From Hyphomicrobiales bacterium (GTDB lineage: Bacteria > Pseudomonadota > Alphaproteobacteria > Rhizobiales > Rhizobiaceae), in assembly GCA_900469965.1 (NCBI GenBank), contig UBZP01000005.1:124001-188000 (forward strand): a stretch of DNA of 64,000 bases, written 5' to 3'. The position numbers were made by a program, and so were the translations under genes. Shown here one piece after another: positions 26,485 to 35,585 of the stretch (its first letter is position 1; the number at the start of each line of letters is the position of its first letter). Under the pieces are notes generated by a model, which did no database searches, was not told the DNA's origin, and saw only the letters and a program-made list of their open reading frames with translations.

Positions 26485-29394
26485 ATGCCTGACAAGTTAC
26501 TGCTTTTTCTCTTACTTCTTCCCTTTGTCGGCAGCATCGTGACTGCCTTCCTTTGGCGTACCGCCGCCCGAACGCTTCCAGCCTCGCTCGCAGGCGGCGT
26601 CGCACTGGGCGCCACGATCCTGACGGCCCTCTATTATCCCTCGGTGACCGCCGGCAAGGTCGTGCGCTTCGAGGTGGGCTGGCTGCCCGAACTCGGCCTG
26701 AACTTCACGCTCCGGATGGACGGCTTCGCCTGGCTTTTCGCCATGCTGGTGACGGGGATCGGCTTCCTGGTGACGGTCTATGCCCGCTACTACATGTCGG
26801 CGGAGGATCCGATCCCGCGGTTCTTCTCCTTCCTGCTCGCCTTCATGGGGGCGATGCTGGGCGTCGTGCTGTCCGGCAACATCATCCTGCTCTCGATCTT
26901 CTGGGAACTGACGAGCATCTTCTCGTTCCTCCTGATCGGCTACTGGTACCACAACGCCAATGCCCGCGACGGCGCCCGCATGGCGCTGACGATCACCGGC
27001 ATCGGCGGTTTCTGCCTGCTGGTCGGCTTCCTGCTGATCGGCCACATCGTCGGCAGCTATGACCTCGACGAGGTGCTGGCGGCCGGCGCGGTCATCAAGG
27101 AACACCCGCTCTACCTGCCGGCGCTGATCCTGATCCTTATCGGCGCTTTGACGAAGAGCGCGCAGTTCCCGTTCCATTTCTGGCTGCCGAACGCGATGGC
27201 GGCGCCGACGCCGGTCTCCGCCTACCTGCATTCGGCGACGATGGTGAAGGCGGGCGTGTTCCTGCTCGTCCGCCTGTGGCCGGCGCTGTCGGGCACGTTC
27301 GAGTGGTTCTGGCTGGTCGGGTTTGCGGGGATCTCCACCCTCCTGCTCGGCGCCTATTTCGCGATCTTCCAGCGCGACCTCAAGGGACTGCTCGCCTATT
27401 CGACCATCAGCCATCTCGGGCTGATCACGACGCTGCTCAGCCTCGGCAGCCCGCTGGCCGCGGTCGCGGCGATCTTCCACATGGTCAACCATGCGACGTT
27501 CAAGGCCTCGCTGTTCATGGCCGCCGGTATCATCGACCACGAGACCGGCACCCGCGACATGCAGAAGCTCTCCGGGCTGTTCCGCTTCATGCCCTACACG
27601 GCGACGCTCGCGATGGTTGCCTGCGCGGCAATGGCGGGCGTGCCGCTCCTGAACGGGTTCCTGTCGAAGGAGATGTTTTTCGCCGAGGCCGTCGAGACGC
27701 ATGCGGATTCGGTCCTCGACCGGGCGCTGCCCTATATCGCGACGCTTGCCGGCGCCTTCAGCGTCGCCTATTCGATCCGCTTCATCCACACGGTGTTCTT
27801 CGGCCCGCCGCCGACCGACATCCCCAAGCCCAACCCCCACGAGCCGCCGCGCTGGATGCGCTTTCCCGTCGAGTTCCTGGTGTTCGCCTGCCTGATCGTC
27901 GGCATCGTGCCGTCGCTCTCCATCGGGCCGTTCCTCAGCACGGCGGTGATCTCGGTGCTCGGGCCCGACACGCCGCAATACAGCCTGCACGTCTGGCACG
28001 GCTTCAACCTGCCGCTCGCCATGAGCGTGATCGCGATGATCGGCGGTACTGCGCTCTACTTCGCGCTGCACAATTACCTGGCCCATGCCGAGGATGGCCC
28101 GCCGATCCTCCGGCACCTGCGCGGCCAGCGCATCTTCGAACGCATCCTCGTGACCGTGTCCTGGAAATGGGCGCGGTGGCTGGAGGCGAACCTCGGCACG
28201 CGGCGGCTGCAGCCGCAATTGCGGCTGGTGGCCGGCATCAGCTTCCTCTCGGCCTTTGTGCCGCTCTACATCTCGGGCTTCGAAGCCAGGCTGCCGCCCC
28301 TTTCCGGGGTCGATCCCGCCTTTGCGATGATCTGGGTGATCGGCATGCTCTCGGCGCTGACGGCGGCGGTCGTCGCCAAGTATCACCGGCTTGCGGCGCT
28401 ATTGATGATCGGCGGCGCGGGCATCGTCACCTGCGTGACCTTCGCCTGGCTGTCGGCGCCCGATCTCGCGATCACGCAATTGCTCGTCGAGATCGTCACG
28501 ACCGTGCTGCTGCTTCTCGGCCTGCGCTGGCTGCCGAAGCGCCTGGGCAAGGTCGACGACAGCACCACCTTCTCCGCACGGCTGCGGCGCCTGCGCGACT
28601 TTGCGATCGCCGTCGTCTGCGGCGTCGGCATGTCGGTGCTGGCCTATGCCGTGATGACGCTGCCGGTGCCCAATACCATCGCCAACTACTTCCTCGAGCA
28701 CGCCTATACCGAAGGCGGCGGCCGGAACGTCGTCAACGTCATCCTGGTCGACTTCCGCGGCTTCGACACGCTCGGCGAGATCGCCGTCCTCGGCATCGTC
28801 GCGCTGACGGTCTTCGCGCTGCTGCGCCGCTTCCGCCCGGCGGCGGAGAGCATCGAGGTGCCCGAGCAGCAGCGGATCCAGAACGCCTACGACCAGGACC
28901 AGCCGGAGCGGCAGGAGGGCGACACCGTGCGCGACTACCTGCTCGTGCCTTCGGTCGTGATGCAGTGGCTGTTCCCGGTCGTCATCACCTTTGCGATCTT
29001 CCTGTTCATGCGCGGCCACGACCTGCCGGGCGGCGGCTTTGCCGCGGGCATCACCATGGCGATCGCGTTCCTGCTGCAGTATCTCGGCGGCGGCACTCGC
29101 TGGGCGGAGGACCGGCTGCGGATCCTGCCGCTGCGCTGGATCGGATTCGGGCTGCTCGTGGCGGTGGCGACGGGCGCGGGATCGTGGTTCTTCGGCTACC
29201 CCTTCCTGACGTCGCATTCGCAATACCTGACGCTGCCGCTGATCGGCAAGGTCCCTGCCGCCACCGCGCTGCTGTTCGATCTCGGCGTGTTCGGCCTGGT
29301 GGTCGGCGCGACCGTGCTGATCCTGATCGCCATCGCCCACCAGTCGATCCGCACCTACCGGGTCAAGACCGTGCCGAAAACGGAGGACGCCTGA
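26485..29394 (+). CDS. mrpA: Mrp/Pha cation:proton antiporter subunit A fused to subunit B
   Basis: A 969-residue polytopic membrane protein. The N-terminal two thirds is the MrpA/NuoL-like domain, with proton-antiporter motifs such as FWELTSIFSFLLIGYW, ALTKSAQFPFHFWLPNAMAAPTPVSAYLHSATMVKAG and a DUF4040-type segment (LAITQLLVEIVTTVLLLLGL). The last about 140 residues are MrpB-like (FLFMRGHDLPGGGFAAGITMAIAFLLQYL), the A-B fusion typical of the PhaAB group. The ATG at 26485 is preferred to a TTG six bases earlier; no strong ribosome binding site is seen. It heads six overlapping genes. Such complexes exchange Na+ or K+ for H+ and give salt and alkali tolerance. Confidence 0.95.
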   Translation: MPDKLLLFLLLLPFVGSIVTAFLWRTAARTLPASLAGGVALGATILTALYYPSVTAGKVVRFEVGWLPELGLNFTLRMDGFAWLFAMLVTGIGFLVTVYARYYMSAEDPIPRFFSFLLAFMGAMLGVVLSGNIILLSIFWELTSIFSFLLIGYWYHNANARDGARMALTITGIGGFCLLVGFLLIGHIVGSYDLDEVLAAGAVIKEHPLYLPALILILIGALTKSAQFPFHFWLPNAMAAPTPVSAYLHSATMVKAGVFLLVRLWPALSGTFEWFWLVGFAGISTLLLGAYFAIFQRDLKGLLAYSTISHLGLITTLLSLGSPLAAVAAIFHMVNHATFKASLFMAAGIIDHETGTRDMQKLSGLFRFMPYTATLAMVACAAMAGVPLLNGFLSKEMFFAEAVETHADSVLDRALPYIATLAGAFSVAYSIRFIHTVFFGPPPTDIPKPNPHEPPRWMRFPVEFLVFACLIVGIVPSLSIGPFLSTAVISVLGPDTPQYSLHVWHGFNLPLAMSVIAMIGGTALYFALHNYLAHAEDGPPILRHLRGQRIFERILVTVSWKWARWLEANLGTRRLQPQLRLVAGISFLSAFVPLYISGFEARLPPLSGVDPAFAMIWVIGMLSALTAAVVAKYHRLAALLMIGGAGIVTCVTFAWLSAPDLAITQLLVEIVTTVLLLLGLRWLPKRLGKVDDSTTFSARLRRLRDFAIAVVCGVGMSVLAYAVMTLPVPNTIANYFLEHAYTEGGGRNVVNVILVDFRGFDTLGEIAVLGIVALTVFALLRRFRPAAESIEVPEQQRIQNAYDQDQPERQEGDTVRDYLLVPSVVMQWLFPVVITFAIFLFMRGHDLPGGGFAAGITMAIAFLLQYLGGGTRWAEDRLRILPLRWIGFGLLVAVATGAGSWFFGYPFLTSHSQYLTLPLIGKVPAATALLFDLGVFGLVVGATVLILIAIAHQSIRTYRVKTVPKTEDA

Positions 29395-29732
29395 TGGAAC
29401 TCATTCTCTCGCTCGGAATCGGCATCATGACGGGGTCCGGCGTGTGGCTGATCCTGCGGCCGCGCACCTATCAGGTCATCATCGGCCTGGCGCTTCTCTC
29501 CTATGCCGTCAATCTCTTCATCTTCGGGGTGGGCGGGCTGAAGGTGAACGCGCCGGCGATCCTCGCCGACGGCGTCCCCGTCTCCGACTATACCGACCCG
29601 GTGCCGCAGGCGCTGGTGCTGACGGCGATCGTCATCGGCTTCGCGACGACGGCGCTGTTCCTCGTGGTGCTGCTCGCCTCGCGCGGGCTCACCGGCACCG
29701 ACCATGTCGACGGGCGAGAGCAATCGCAATGA
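29394..29732 (+). CDS. mrpC: Mrp antiporter subunit C (NuoK-like)
   Basis: A 112-residue membrane protein with three predicted helices, homologous to NuoK. It overlaps the mrpA stop (ATGA) and the mrpD start. The conserved TDPVPQALVLTAIVIGFATTALFL segment identifies it. It has normal length and no irregularities. Confidence 0.94.
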   Translation: MELILSLGIGIMTGSGVWLILRPRTYQVIIGLALLSYAVNLFIFGVGGLKVNAPAILADGVPVSDYTDPVPQALVLTAIVIGFATTALFLVVLLASRGLTGTDHVDGREQSQ

Positions 29733-31369
29733 GCCTGGCCCAGCATCTCATCATCGCGCCGATCCTGATCCCGCTCGTGACGGGCGCCGTGCTGCTGCTG
29801 TTCGACGAGCGGCAGCGCACGCTGAAGGCCTTGATCGGGCTTGCCTCCACCGTCGCGATCTTTGCGGTGGCGGTCGCGCTGTTCCGGTTCGCCGGCCGTA
29901 TCGACGGACCGGAGACCGCCCAGCAGGGGGTCTATCTCCTCGGCAACTGGGCCGCCCCGTTCGGCATCGTGCTCGTCGTCGACCGGCTCTCGGCGCTGAT
30001 GCTGGTTTTGACTTCGACGCTGGCGGTTCCGGCGCTGATCTTTTCGATGGCGCGCTGGCACACCGCCGGTGCGCACTTCCACAGCCTGTTCCAGTTCCTG
30101 CTGATGGGGCTGAACGGCGCCTTCCTGACCGGCGACCTGTTCAACCTGTTCGTCTTCTTCGAGGTGATGCTGGCTGCCTCCTACGGCCTGCTGCTGCACG
30201 GTTCCGGGCTTCTGCGCGTCAAGGCCGGGCTGCACTACATCGCCGTCAACCTCGCCGCCGCGCTCCTGTTTCTGATCGGGGTCAGCCTCATCTACGGCGT
30301 GACGGGGACGCTGAACATGGCCGACCTCGCCGTGCGCGTCGCCACCGTCGGCGCCGAGCAGCGCATGCTGCTGGAGGCGGGTGCCGGCATTCTCGGGGTC
30401 GCCTTCCTGATCAAGGCCGGCATGTGGCCGCTGAACTTCTGGCTGCCGCCGGCCTATACGGCGGCCTCCGCCCCGGTCGCCGGCATCTTCGCCATCATGA
30501 GCAAGGTCGGCGTCTACGTCATCCTGCGGCTGACGCTGCTGGTCTTCGCAGAAGGCACGCCGTCCTCCGGCTTCGGGCTGCATGTGCTTCTGATCGGCGG
30601 GCTCGCCACGATCGCCTTCGGCGCCATCGGCGTTCTCGCCTCGCAGGCGCTCGGGCGGCTTGCCGGCTTCTCCGTGCTCGTCTCCTCCGGGACGCTGCTG
30701 ACGGCGATCGGCCTCGGCAGCAGTGGCATCACCACGGGCGCGCTGTTCTATCTCGTCAGCTCGACGCTGACGATCAGCGCCTTCTTCATGCTGATCGAAC
30801 TCGTCGAACGCGGCCAGGATGCCGGCGCCAGCGTCCTTGCCGTGACGATGGAGGCCTATGGCGATGCGGACGCGGACGACGAGGAGGAAGAGGGCGGCGG
30901 CGGCTTTGCCATGCCCGGCACCATGGCGATGCTCGGCATCTGCTTTGCCGCCTGCGGCATCCTGCTCGCGGGCCTGCCGCCGCTGTCCGGCTTCGTCGCC
31001 AAGTTCGCCATGCTCTCGGCGATGCTGAACCCGGCAGGCGGCGAAAGCGCCGCATCGGTTCCGGGCTACATGTGGTTCGTCGTCTTCATGATCATCCTGT
31101 CCGGCCTTTCCGCCCTGATCGCCATGACGCGGTCGGGCATCCGCACCTTCTGGGCGTCGATGGAGGGCACGGAGCCGCGCGTGCTCGTCATCGAGATGGC
31201 GCCGGTGCTGATGCTGCTGCTCGCTTCGCTGGTGCTGACCGTTCAGGCCGATCCGGTCATGCGCTACATGGACGCGACCACGGAGGCCCTCAGTGCCACG
31301 CATCACTACGTGGATGCCGTGACGAACGCCCGCCGCGCCGGCGCGGCCGGCCCGCAGGTGCTGCCATGA
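29729..31369 (+). CDS. mrpD: Mrp antiporter subunit D (NuoM/N-like)
   Basis: A 546-residue polytopic membrane protein of the proton-antiporter family. The functionally important acidic residue lies in FNLFVFFEVMLAASYGLLLHG; the later lysine motif in LIKAGMWPLNFWLPPAYTAASAPVAG is also present. One acidic loop (DADADDEEEEGGGG, about residues 380-393) interrupts the membrane part and is longer than usual. The start overlaps the mrpC stop and the end overlaps the mrpE start. Confidence 0.95.
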   Translation: MSLAQHLIIAPILIPLVTGAVLLLFDERQRTLKALIGLASTVAIFAVAVALFRFAGRIDGPETAQQGVYLLGNWAAPFGIVLVVDRLSALMLVLTSTLAVPALIFSMARWHTAGAHFHSLFQFLLMGLNGAFLTGDLFNLFVFFEVMLAASYGLLLHGSGLLRVKAGLHYIAVNLAAALLFLIGVSLIYGVTGTLNMADLAVRVATVGAEQRMLLEAGAGILGVAFLIKAGMWPLNFWLPPAYTAASAPVAGIFAIMSKVGVYVILRLTLLVFAEGTPSSGFGLHVLLIGGLATIAFGAIGVLASQALGRLAGFSVLVSSGTLLTAIGLGSSGITTGALFYLVSSTLTISAFFMLIELVERGQDAGASVLAVTMEAYGDADADDEEEEGGGGFAMPGTMAMLGICFAACGILLAGLPPLSGFVAKFAMLSAMLNPAGGESAASVPGYMWFVVFMIILSGLSALIAMTRSGIRTFWASMEGTEPRVLVIEMAPVLMLLLASLVLTVQADPVMRYMDATTEALSATHHYVDAVTNARRAGAAGPQVLP

Positions 31370-31848
31370 GCGTGCTTCCCTACCCGCTCCTGTCGCTGTC
31401 TCTGGTGCTGATGTGGATGACGCTGAACAGCTTCACCATCGGCCACCTGATCCTCGGCGGCATCATCGCCACCTTCGCCTCCTGGGGGATGGCGGCGCTG
31501 CGGCCGCACAAGCCGCGCATCCGCCGCTGGCACCTTCTGCCCCATCTGATCGCCATCGTGCTCTACGACATCGTCCGCTCAAACATCGCCGTCGTGTCGA
31601 TCATCGTGACCGGGCGCCGCCGCAGGCACAGGTCCGGCTTCATGACGATCCATCTGGAGCTGAAGGATCCGACCGCGCTCGCCATCCTGGCCGTGATCCT
31701 GACGAGCACGCCGGGCACGGCCTGGCTCGAGTACAATTCCTCCGACGGGTCGCTTCTGATGCACGTGCTCGACCTGGTCGAGGAGCAGGAATGGACCGAC
31801 CTCGTCAAGAACCGCTACGAAAGGCTGCTGATGGAGATCTTCGAATGA
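31366..31848 (+). CDS. mrpE: Mrp antiporter subunit E
   Basis: A 160-residue protein with two or three N-terminal helices and a cytoplasmic C-terminal domain (LKDPTALAILAVILTSTPGTAWLEY), the hallmark of MrpE. The start overlaps the mrpD stop (ATGA) and the end overlaps mrpF. Confidence 0.94.
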   Translation: MSVLPYPLLSLSLVLMWMTLNSFTIGHLILGGIIATFASWGMAALRPHKPRIRRWHLLPHLIAIVLYDIVRSNIAVVSIIVTGRRRRHRSGFMTIHLELKDPTALAILAVILTSTPGTAWLEYNSSDGSLLMHVLDLVEEQEWTDLVKNRYERLLMEIFE

Positions 31849-32126
31849 GCGTCACCATCCTCTACTACGCGCTCACGGCGGCCCATGTGATACTGTCGAT
31901 CGCGATGGCGCTGGCGCTGCTGCGGATGATCCGCGGGCCGCGGGCCCAGGACCGGGTGCTCGGACTGGACACGCTCTACGTCAACTCCATGCTGCTGCTC
32001 TTGACCTTCGGCATCGGCAGCGGCCGGACCATCTACTTCGAGGCGGCGCTGATCATCGGCCTGCTCGGCTTCGTGGCGACAGTGGCGCTGGCGAAATTCC
32101 TGATGCGCGGGGAGGTGATCGAATGA
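31845..32126 (+). CDS. mrpF: Mrp antiporter subunit F
   Basis: A 93-residue membrane protein with three helices and the conserved RGPRAQDRVLGLDTLYVN loop of MrpF. It overlaps mrpE and mrpG by four bases each, so the operon is tightly coupled. Confidence 0.94.
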   Translation: MSVTILYYALTAAHVILSIAMALALLRMIRGPRAQDRVLGLDTLYVNSMLLLLTFGIGSGRTIYFEAALIIGLLGFVATVALAKFLMRGEVIE

Positions 32127-32518
32127 GCCAGGCCGCCGACCTGCCGCTGTGGGCGGCGATCGCCGTCTGCTTCTTCCTGCTCCTCGGCGCCACGCTGGCG
32201 CTGATCGGCACGATCGGGCTGACGCGCCTTCCGAGCTTCTACGAACGCCTGCATGCGCCGACGCTCGGCACGAGCTGGGGGACTGGGGGCGTCGTCATGG
32301 CCTCGATGATCTTCTTCACCGTCACCGGCGCCCGTCCGGTCTTCCATGAAATTCTGATCGGCATCTTCGTGACGGTGACGACGCCGGTGACGCTGATGCT
32401 TCTCGCCCAGGCCGCGCTTCACAGGGACCGCGCGGAGGGCAACGCCAACGTGCCGCCCTCGGCGACCGCGGGAACGGCCTCCGGAAAGGACGCACCCGCC
32501 GCCGGTGCCGCCGATTGA
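32123..32518 (+). CDS. mrpG: Mrp antiporter subunit G
   Basis: A 131-residue membrane protein with three helices and the family motif GTIGLTRLPSFYERLHAPTLG. The C-terminal tail is longer and more Ala/Pro-rich than the core family. It is the last gene of the operon and is convergent with the GT2 gene, 51 bases away. Confidence 0.94.
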   Translation: MSQAADLPLWAAIAVCFFLLLGATLALIGTIGLTRLPSFYERLHAPTLGTSWGTGGVVMASMIFFTVTGARPVFHEILIGIFVTVTTPVTLMLLAQAALHRDRAEGNANVPPSATAGTASGKDAPAAGAAD

Positions 32519-32569
32519 CGGGCAGCGCGTCCGACACCCCGCAGCCACCCGCCAGCGCCTCTGGCCGGG

Positions 32570-33817
32570 TCAGACCACGATGCCGCGGACGAGATCGGAT
32601 TCGCTGAAGACGAGGCCCGGCCGGAAGCCCTGCTTGACGAGAATCTCGCGGCGGGAGTGCTTGGACGTGACGACGGCCGCCGCATTGGCGATTTCGGCGG
32701 TCGGGTTTTCCGGCGTCGCGATGACCTCGATTGCCGGATCGAGCCCGAGTTCCTTCAGGACCCCTCCGACCGTCCGGACGTCCGGGAACGCGTCGAGCAC
32801 GAGATAGCGCAGCCCGGAGACCGCGTTGACCTTGCGGGCGAGGATCTGGAGGCTGGCCATCAGCGGCAGCTGTTCCTTGAGCCTCAGAATGTCCGGATGC
32901 TTGTCGAGGCCGGCAAGGCAGATGCGGGTGTAGAGCTCATAGGCCTTGATGAACTCCTTCCTGGCCGCCCAGAGCCGCATGGCGACGCTCATGCGGATTG
33001 CCGTGAACTCGCCGCAGGCCTGGGCCAGCTTGCTCCGCTTGTCGCCGGACAGGTCCAGCTGTCCGTGCCGCTCGGCCATGTAGATGAGGTACTCGATGCC
33101 GCCGCGGTAGCGATCCCAGGCAGTCATGGTCTCCTCGAGGCCCGCCTGGTCGCGATTCAGCGCGACGGGGCTGTGGGTGACGGAGCGATAGAACGGCTTG
33201 TCGACGAAGGCGACCGGTCCGAGATCCAGCGCCTGGGCGATATAGGAAAAGGCCCAGTAGCAGAAGTCGCGCGGCACCATCACCGTGCGGAGCACGTCGG
33301 CGCGGTAGACCGCGATTTCCGGGAAGACGTGTCCCTCGAGGATGAAGCCCAGGAGCGGCCCGAACTTGCGCTGCTCGAACCGGCGCGGCTTGTCCACCGC
33401 ATAGAAGAGCTTCTCGTCCTTGCCCATCACCGCGTCATGCAGGTACCAGGGTGCGTGGCAGACGGTCACGTCCGGGTTGGCGTCCAGGTATTCGATCGTC
33501 GAACGCAGCCCGTCGAAGATGAGCAGGTCGTCGTCGGCGAGATGCATCGCATACCGGCCGATGGCATTCTGGTAGGCGTTGAGCAGGTTCGGCCAGCCGC
33601 CGCCGTTCACATCGCGGCGGAAATAGCGGATCGGCAGGCCCTTCGCGGCGAATTCCTCGGCCACGGCACCGGTATCGTCGGGGGAGGCGTTGTCGGAGAT
33701 CACCAGCTCGTAGGAAAAGCCCAGGTCCTTCTGCTCCAGGAAGCTCTCCAGCAGAAAGCGCAGATAGGGGGCGCGGTTGTAGGTCGGAATGCAGATGCTG
33801 AGCTTGACGTCGGTCAT
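32570..33817 (-). CDS. Glycosyltransferase family 2 protein
   Basis: A 415-residue protein. The N-terminal GT-A domain (about residues 1-230) has LSICIPTYNRAPYLRFLLES, VISDNASPDDTG and the nucleotide-binding acidic motif MHLADDDLLI. The C-terminal part is unassigned and helical. No membrane helix is seen, so it acts at the cytosolic membrane face. The ATG overlaps the stop of the epimerase gene (ATGA). As the last gene of the minus-strand arm it probably transfers the CDP-sugar made by the four genes before it; donor and acceptor are inferred, not shown. Confidence 0.88.
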   Translation of the reverse strand: MTDVKLSICIPTYNRAPYLRFLLESFLEQKDLGFSYELVISDNASPDDTGAVAEEFAAKGLPIRYFRRDVNGGGWPNLLNAYQNAIGRYAMHLADDDLLIFDGLRSTIEYLDANPDVTVCHAPWYLHDAVMGKDEKLFYAVDKPRRFEQRKFGPLLGFILEGHVFPEIAVYRADVLRTVMVPRDFCYWAFSYIAQALDLGPVAFVDKPFYRSVTHSPVALNRDQAGLEETMTAWDRYRGGIEYLIYMAERHGQLDLSGDKRSKLAQACGEFTAIRMSVAMRLWAARKEFIKAYELYTRICLAGLDKHPDILRLKEQLPLMASLQILARKVNAVSGLRYLVLDAFPDVRTVGGVLKELGLDPAIEVIATPENPTAEIANAAAVVTSKHSRREILVKQGFRPGLVFSESDLVRGIVV

Positions 33818-34356
33818 GCGTCGGTCTCCGGTGTGAAATAGGCGCAGGTCGCGTCCCTGTTGTTCATGGTGGTCGGGGCCATCGGCCAGGCGATCGCGAA
33901 GGCCGGATCGTCCCAGCGCACGCAGCGTGCGAGCTCGGGAACATAGGCCGCCGACATCTGGTAGAAGACTTCGCAGTCGTCCTCGAGGGTGAGCAGCCCG
34001 TGGGCACAGCCCTCGGGGATGTAGAAGGCGTTTCTCCGCTGCCAGTCCAGCTCGACGGCGTCCCAGGCGAGATAGGTGCCAGAACCGGGACGCAGATCGA
34101 CGGCGACGTCGAAGACCCGGCCGCGTGTGGCGCGCACCAGCTTGGCCTCCCCATGCGGGGCCGCCTGATAGTGCAGGCCGCGCAAGGTGCCTCGCACGGC
34201 GCTGTAGGAGACGTTGCACTGCGGAAACCGGGTGGCAAGGCCGTGTGCCGCGAATGTCTCGGCGCAGAAGGTGCGCGCGAACAGGCCGCGCTCGTCGCCG
34301 TGGCCGTCGACATCGATGAAGAATGCGCCTGCGATGCGGCTCGGGGCAAACCTCAT
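33814..34356 (-). CDS. RmlC-like dTDP/CDP-4-keto-6-deoxysugar epimerase
   Basis: A 180-residue cupin enzyme of the RmlC family (3,5- or single-position epimerases of 4-keto-6-deoxy nucleotide sugars). Catalytic-region motifs are visible: RGLHYQ with the general-base histidine, and FYIPEGCAHGLLTLEDDCEVFY. The ATG at 34356 is family-typical and overlaps the upstream methyltransferase stop. The genes around it produce a CDP-linked, not dTDP-linked, sugar (no rmlA or rmlB here), so the substrate is probably the CDP-4-keto-6-deoxy intermediate. Confidence 0.88.
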   Translation of the reverse strand: MRFAPSRIAGAFFIDVDGHGDERGLFARTFCAETFAAHGLATRFPQCNVSYSAVRGTLRGLHYQAAPHGEAKLVRATRGRVFDVAVDLRPGSGTYLAWDAVELDWQRRNAFYIPEGCAHGLLTLEDDCEVFYQMSAAYVPELARCVRWDDPAFAIAWPMAPTTMNNRDATCAYFTPETDA

Positions 34357-35585
34357 GTCAGCACGGCAAGTTCGGGGACGGCGATGACGTAGCGCCCGCC
34401 CCAGGCCGAGATGTCGTTGTTCGCGACGATCTCGGCGCTGATGTTCCACGGCAGGATGAGCACGTAGTCGGGCTTCGTCTCGGCCAGCCTTTCGGGAGCA
34501 TGGATGGGCAATCGGCTGCCCGGGAGCAGATGGCCCTGCTTGTGGGGGCTGCGGTCGACGACATAGGCGATCAGGTCGGTGCCGATGCCGCAGAAATTCA
34601 GGAGCGTATTGCCTTTCGCCGCCGCCCCGTAGGCCGCAACGCTGCGGCCTTCCGCCTTCGCCTTGCGGAGGAAGGCGAGCAGCCCCTCCCGCACCGGGAG
34701 GATGGTCTGCTGGAAGGCGCGGTAGCGGGCGACATCGGCGAGCCCGGCCGCGCGCTCGTCGTTGCGGACCTTCTCGACCCCTTTGGTCGGCCTGTGGGCG
34801 GCCGAACTCCTGCGCGCTGCTGTCACCCGCAGGCTACCGCCATGGGTCGGCAGTTCCTCGACGTCGACCACCACGAGCCCGTGCCTTGCCAGCACGTTCT
34901 CCACCGCGAGCAGCGAGAGATAGTAGAAATGCTCATGGTAGATCGTATCGAACTGCACGTTCTCGATCAGCTGCAGCAGATGCGGGAACTCGAAGCTGAC
35001 GACGCCGTCGGGCTTGAGGACGATCGCCATGCCGCCGACGAAATCGTTGATGTCCGGCACGTGGGCGAGAACGTTGTTCCCGACCACGAGATCGGCCAGC
35101 AGGCCCCTTTCGGCGAGGTCCGCCGCGGTCTCGCGGCCGAAGAAGCGGCATTCGGTCGGAACGCCAGCCTCGCGGGCCACTTTCGCGACGTTCTGCGCCG
35201 GCTCGATGCCGAGGGCGGGGATGCCGCGGGAAACGAAGTGGCGCAGCAGATAGCCGTCGTTGCTCGCGACCTCGATCACCTGCGAGCGCGCCGTCAGCCC
35301 GAAGCGCTCGATCGCCCCGTCGGCAAAGCGGCGGGCGTGCTCGACCCAGCTGTCGCTGAAGGAGGAGAAATAGGCATAGTCGCTGAAGATCTCCTGCGGC
35401 GAGGCGAAGGCCTCGGCCTGCACCAGCCAGCATTCGTCGCAGACGAAGGCCCGCAGCGGATAGGTCGCGTCGGGGCAGCCGGCGTCGGCGGGCTTGACGT
35501 AGGCGTTGGCCAGCGGCGTGACGCCCAGGTCGGCGAAGACATGGACGAGCGGGGCATTGCAGAAGCGGCACAGCCTGTCGGTCAT
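34353..35585 (-). CDS. Nucleotide-sugar C-methyltransferase (SAM-dependent)
   Basis: A 410-residue enzyme with the three-part layout of TylC3/NovU-type sugar C-methyltransferases. It has an N-terminal zinc-binding region (CRFCNAP near residue 6 and FVCDECWLVQ near 42), a central SAM-binding fold (VIEVASNDGYLLRHF, about 100-115) and a C-terminal domain (GYGAAAKGNTLLNFCGI type). The family methylates a carbon beside the keto group of 4-keto-6-deoxy nucleotide sugars. It overlaps rfbG and the epimerase by four bases at each end, so the branched sugar is probably made in one translational unit. Confidence 0.88.
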   Translation of the reverse strand: MTDRLCRFCNAPLVHVFADLGVTPLANAYVKPADAGCPDATYPLRAFVCDECWLVQAEAFASPQEIFSDYAYFSSFSDSWVEHARRFADGAIERFGLTARSQVIEVASNDGYLLRHFVSRGIPALGIEPAQNVAKVAREAGVPTECRFFGRETAADLAERGLLADLVVGNNVLAHVPDINDFVGGMAIVLKPDGVVSFEFPHLLQLIENVQFDTIYHEHFYYLSLLAVENVLARHGLVVVDVEELPTHGGSLRVTAARRSSAAHRPTKGVEKVRNDERAAGLADVARYRAFQQTILPVREGLLAFLRKAKAEGRSVAAYGAAAKGNTLLNFCGIGTDLIAYVVDRSPHKQGHLLPGSRLPIHAPERLAETKPDYVLILPWNISAEIVANNDISAWGGRYVIAVPELAVLT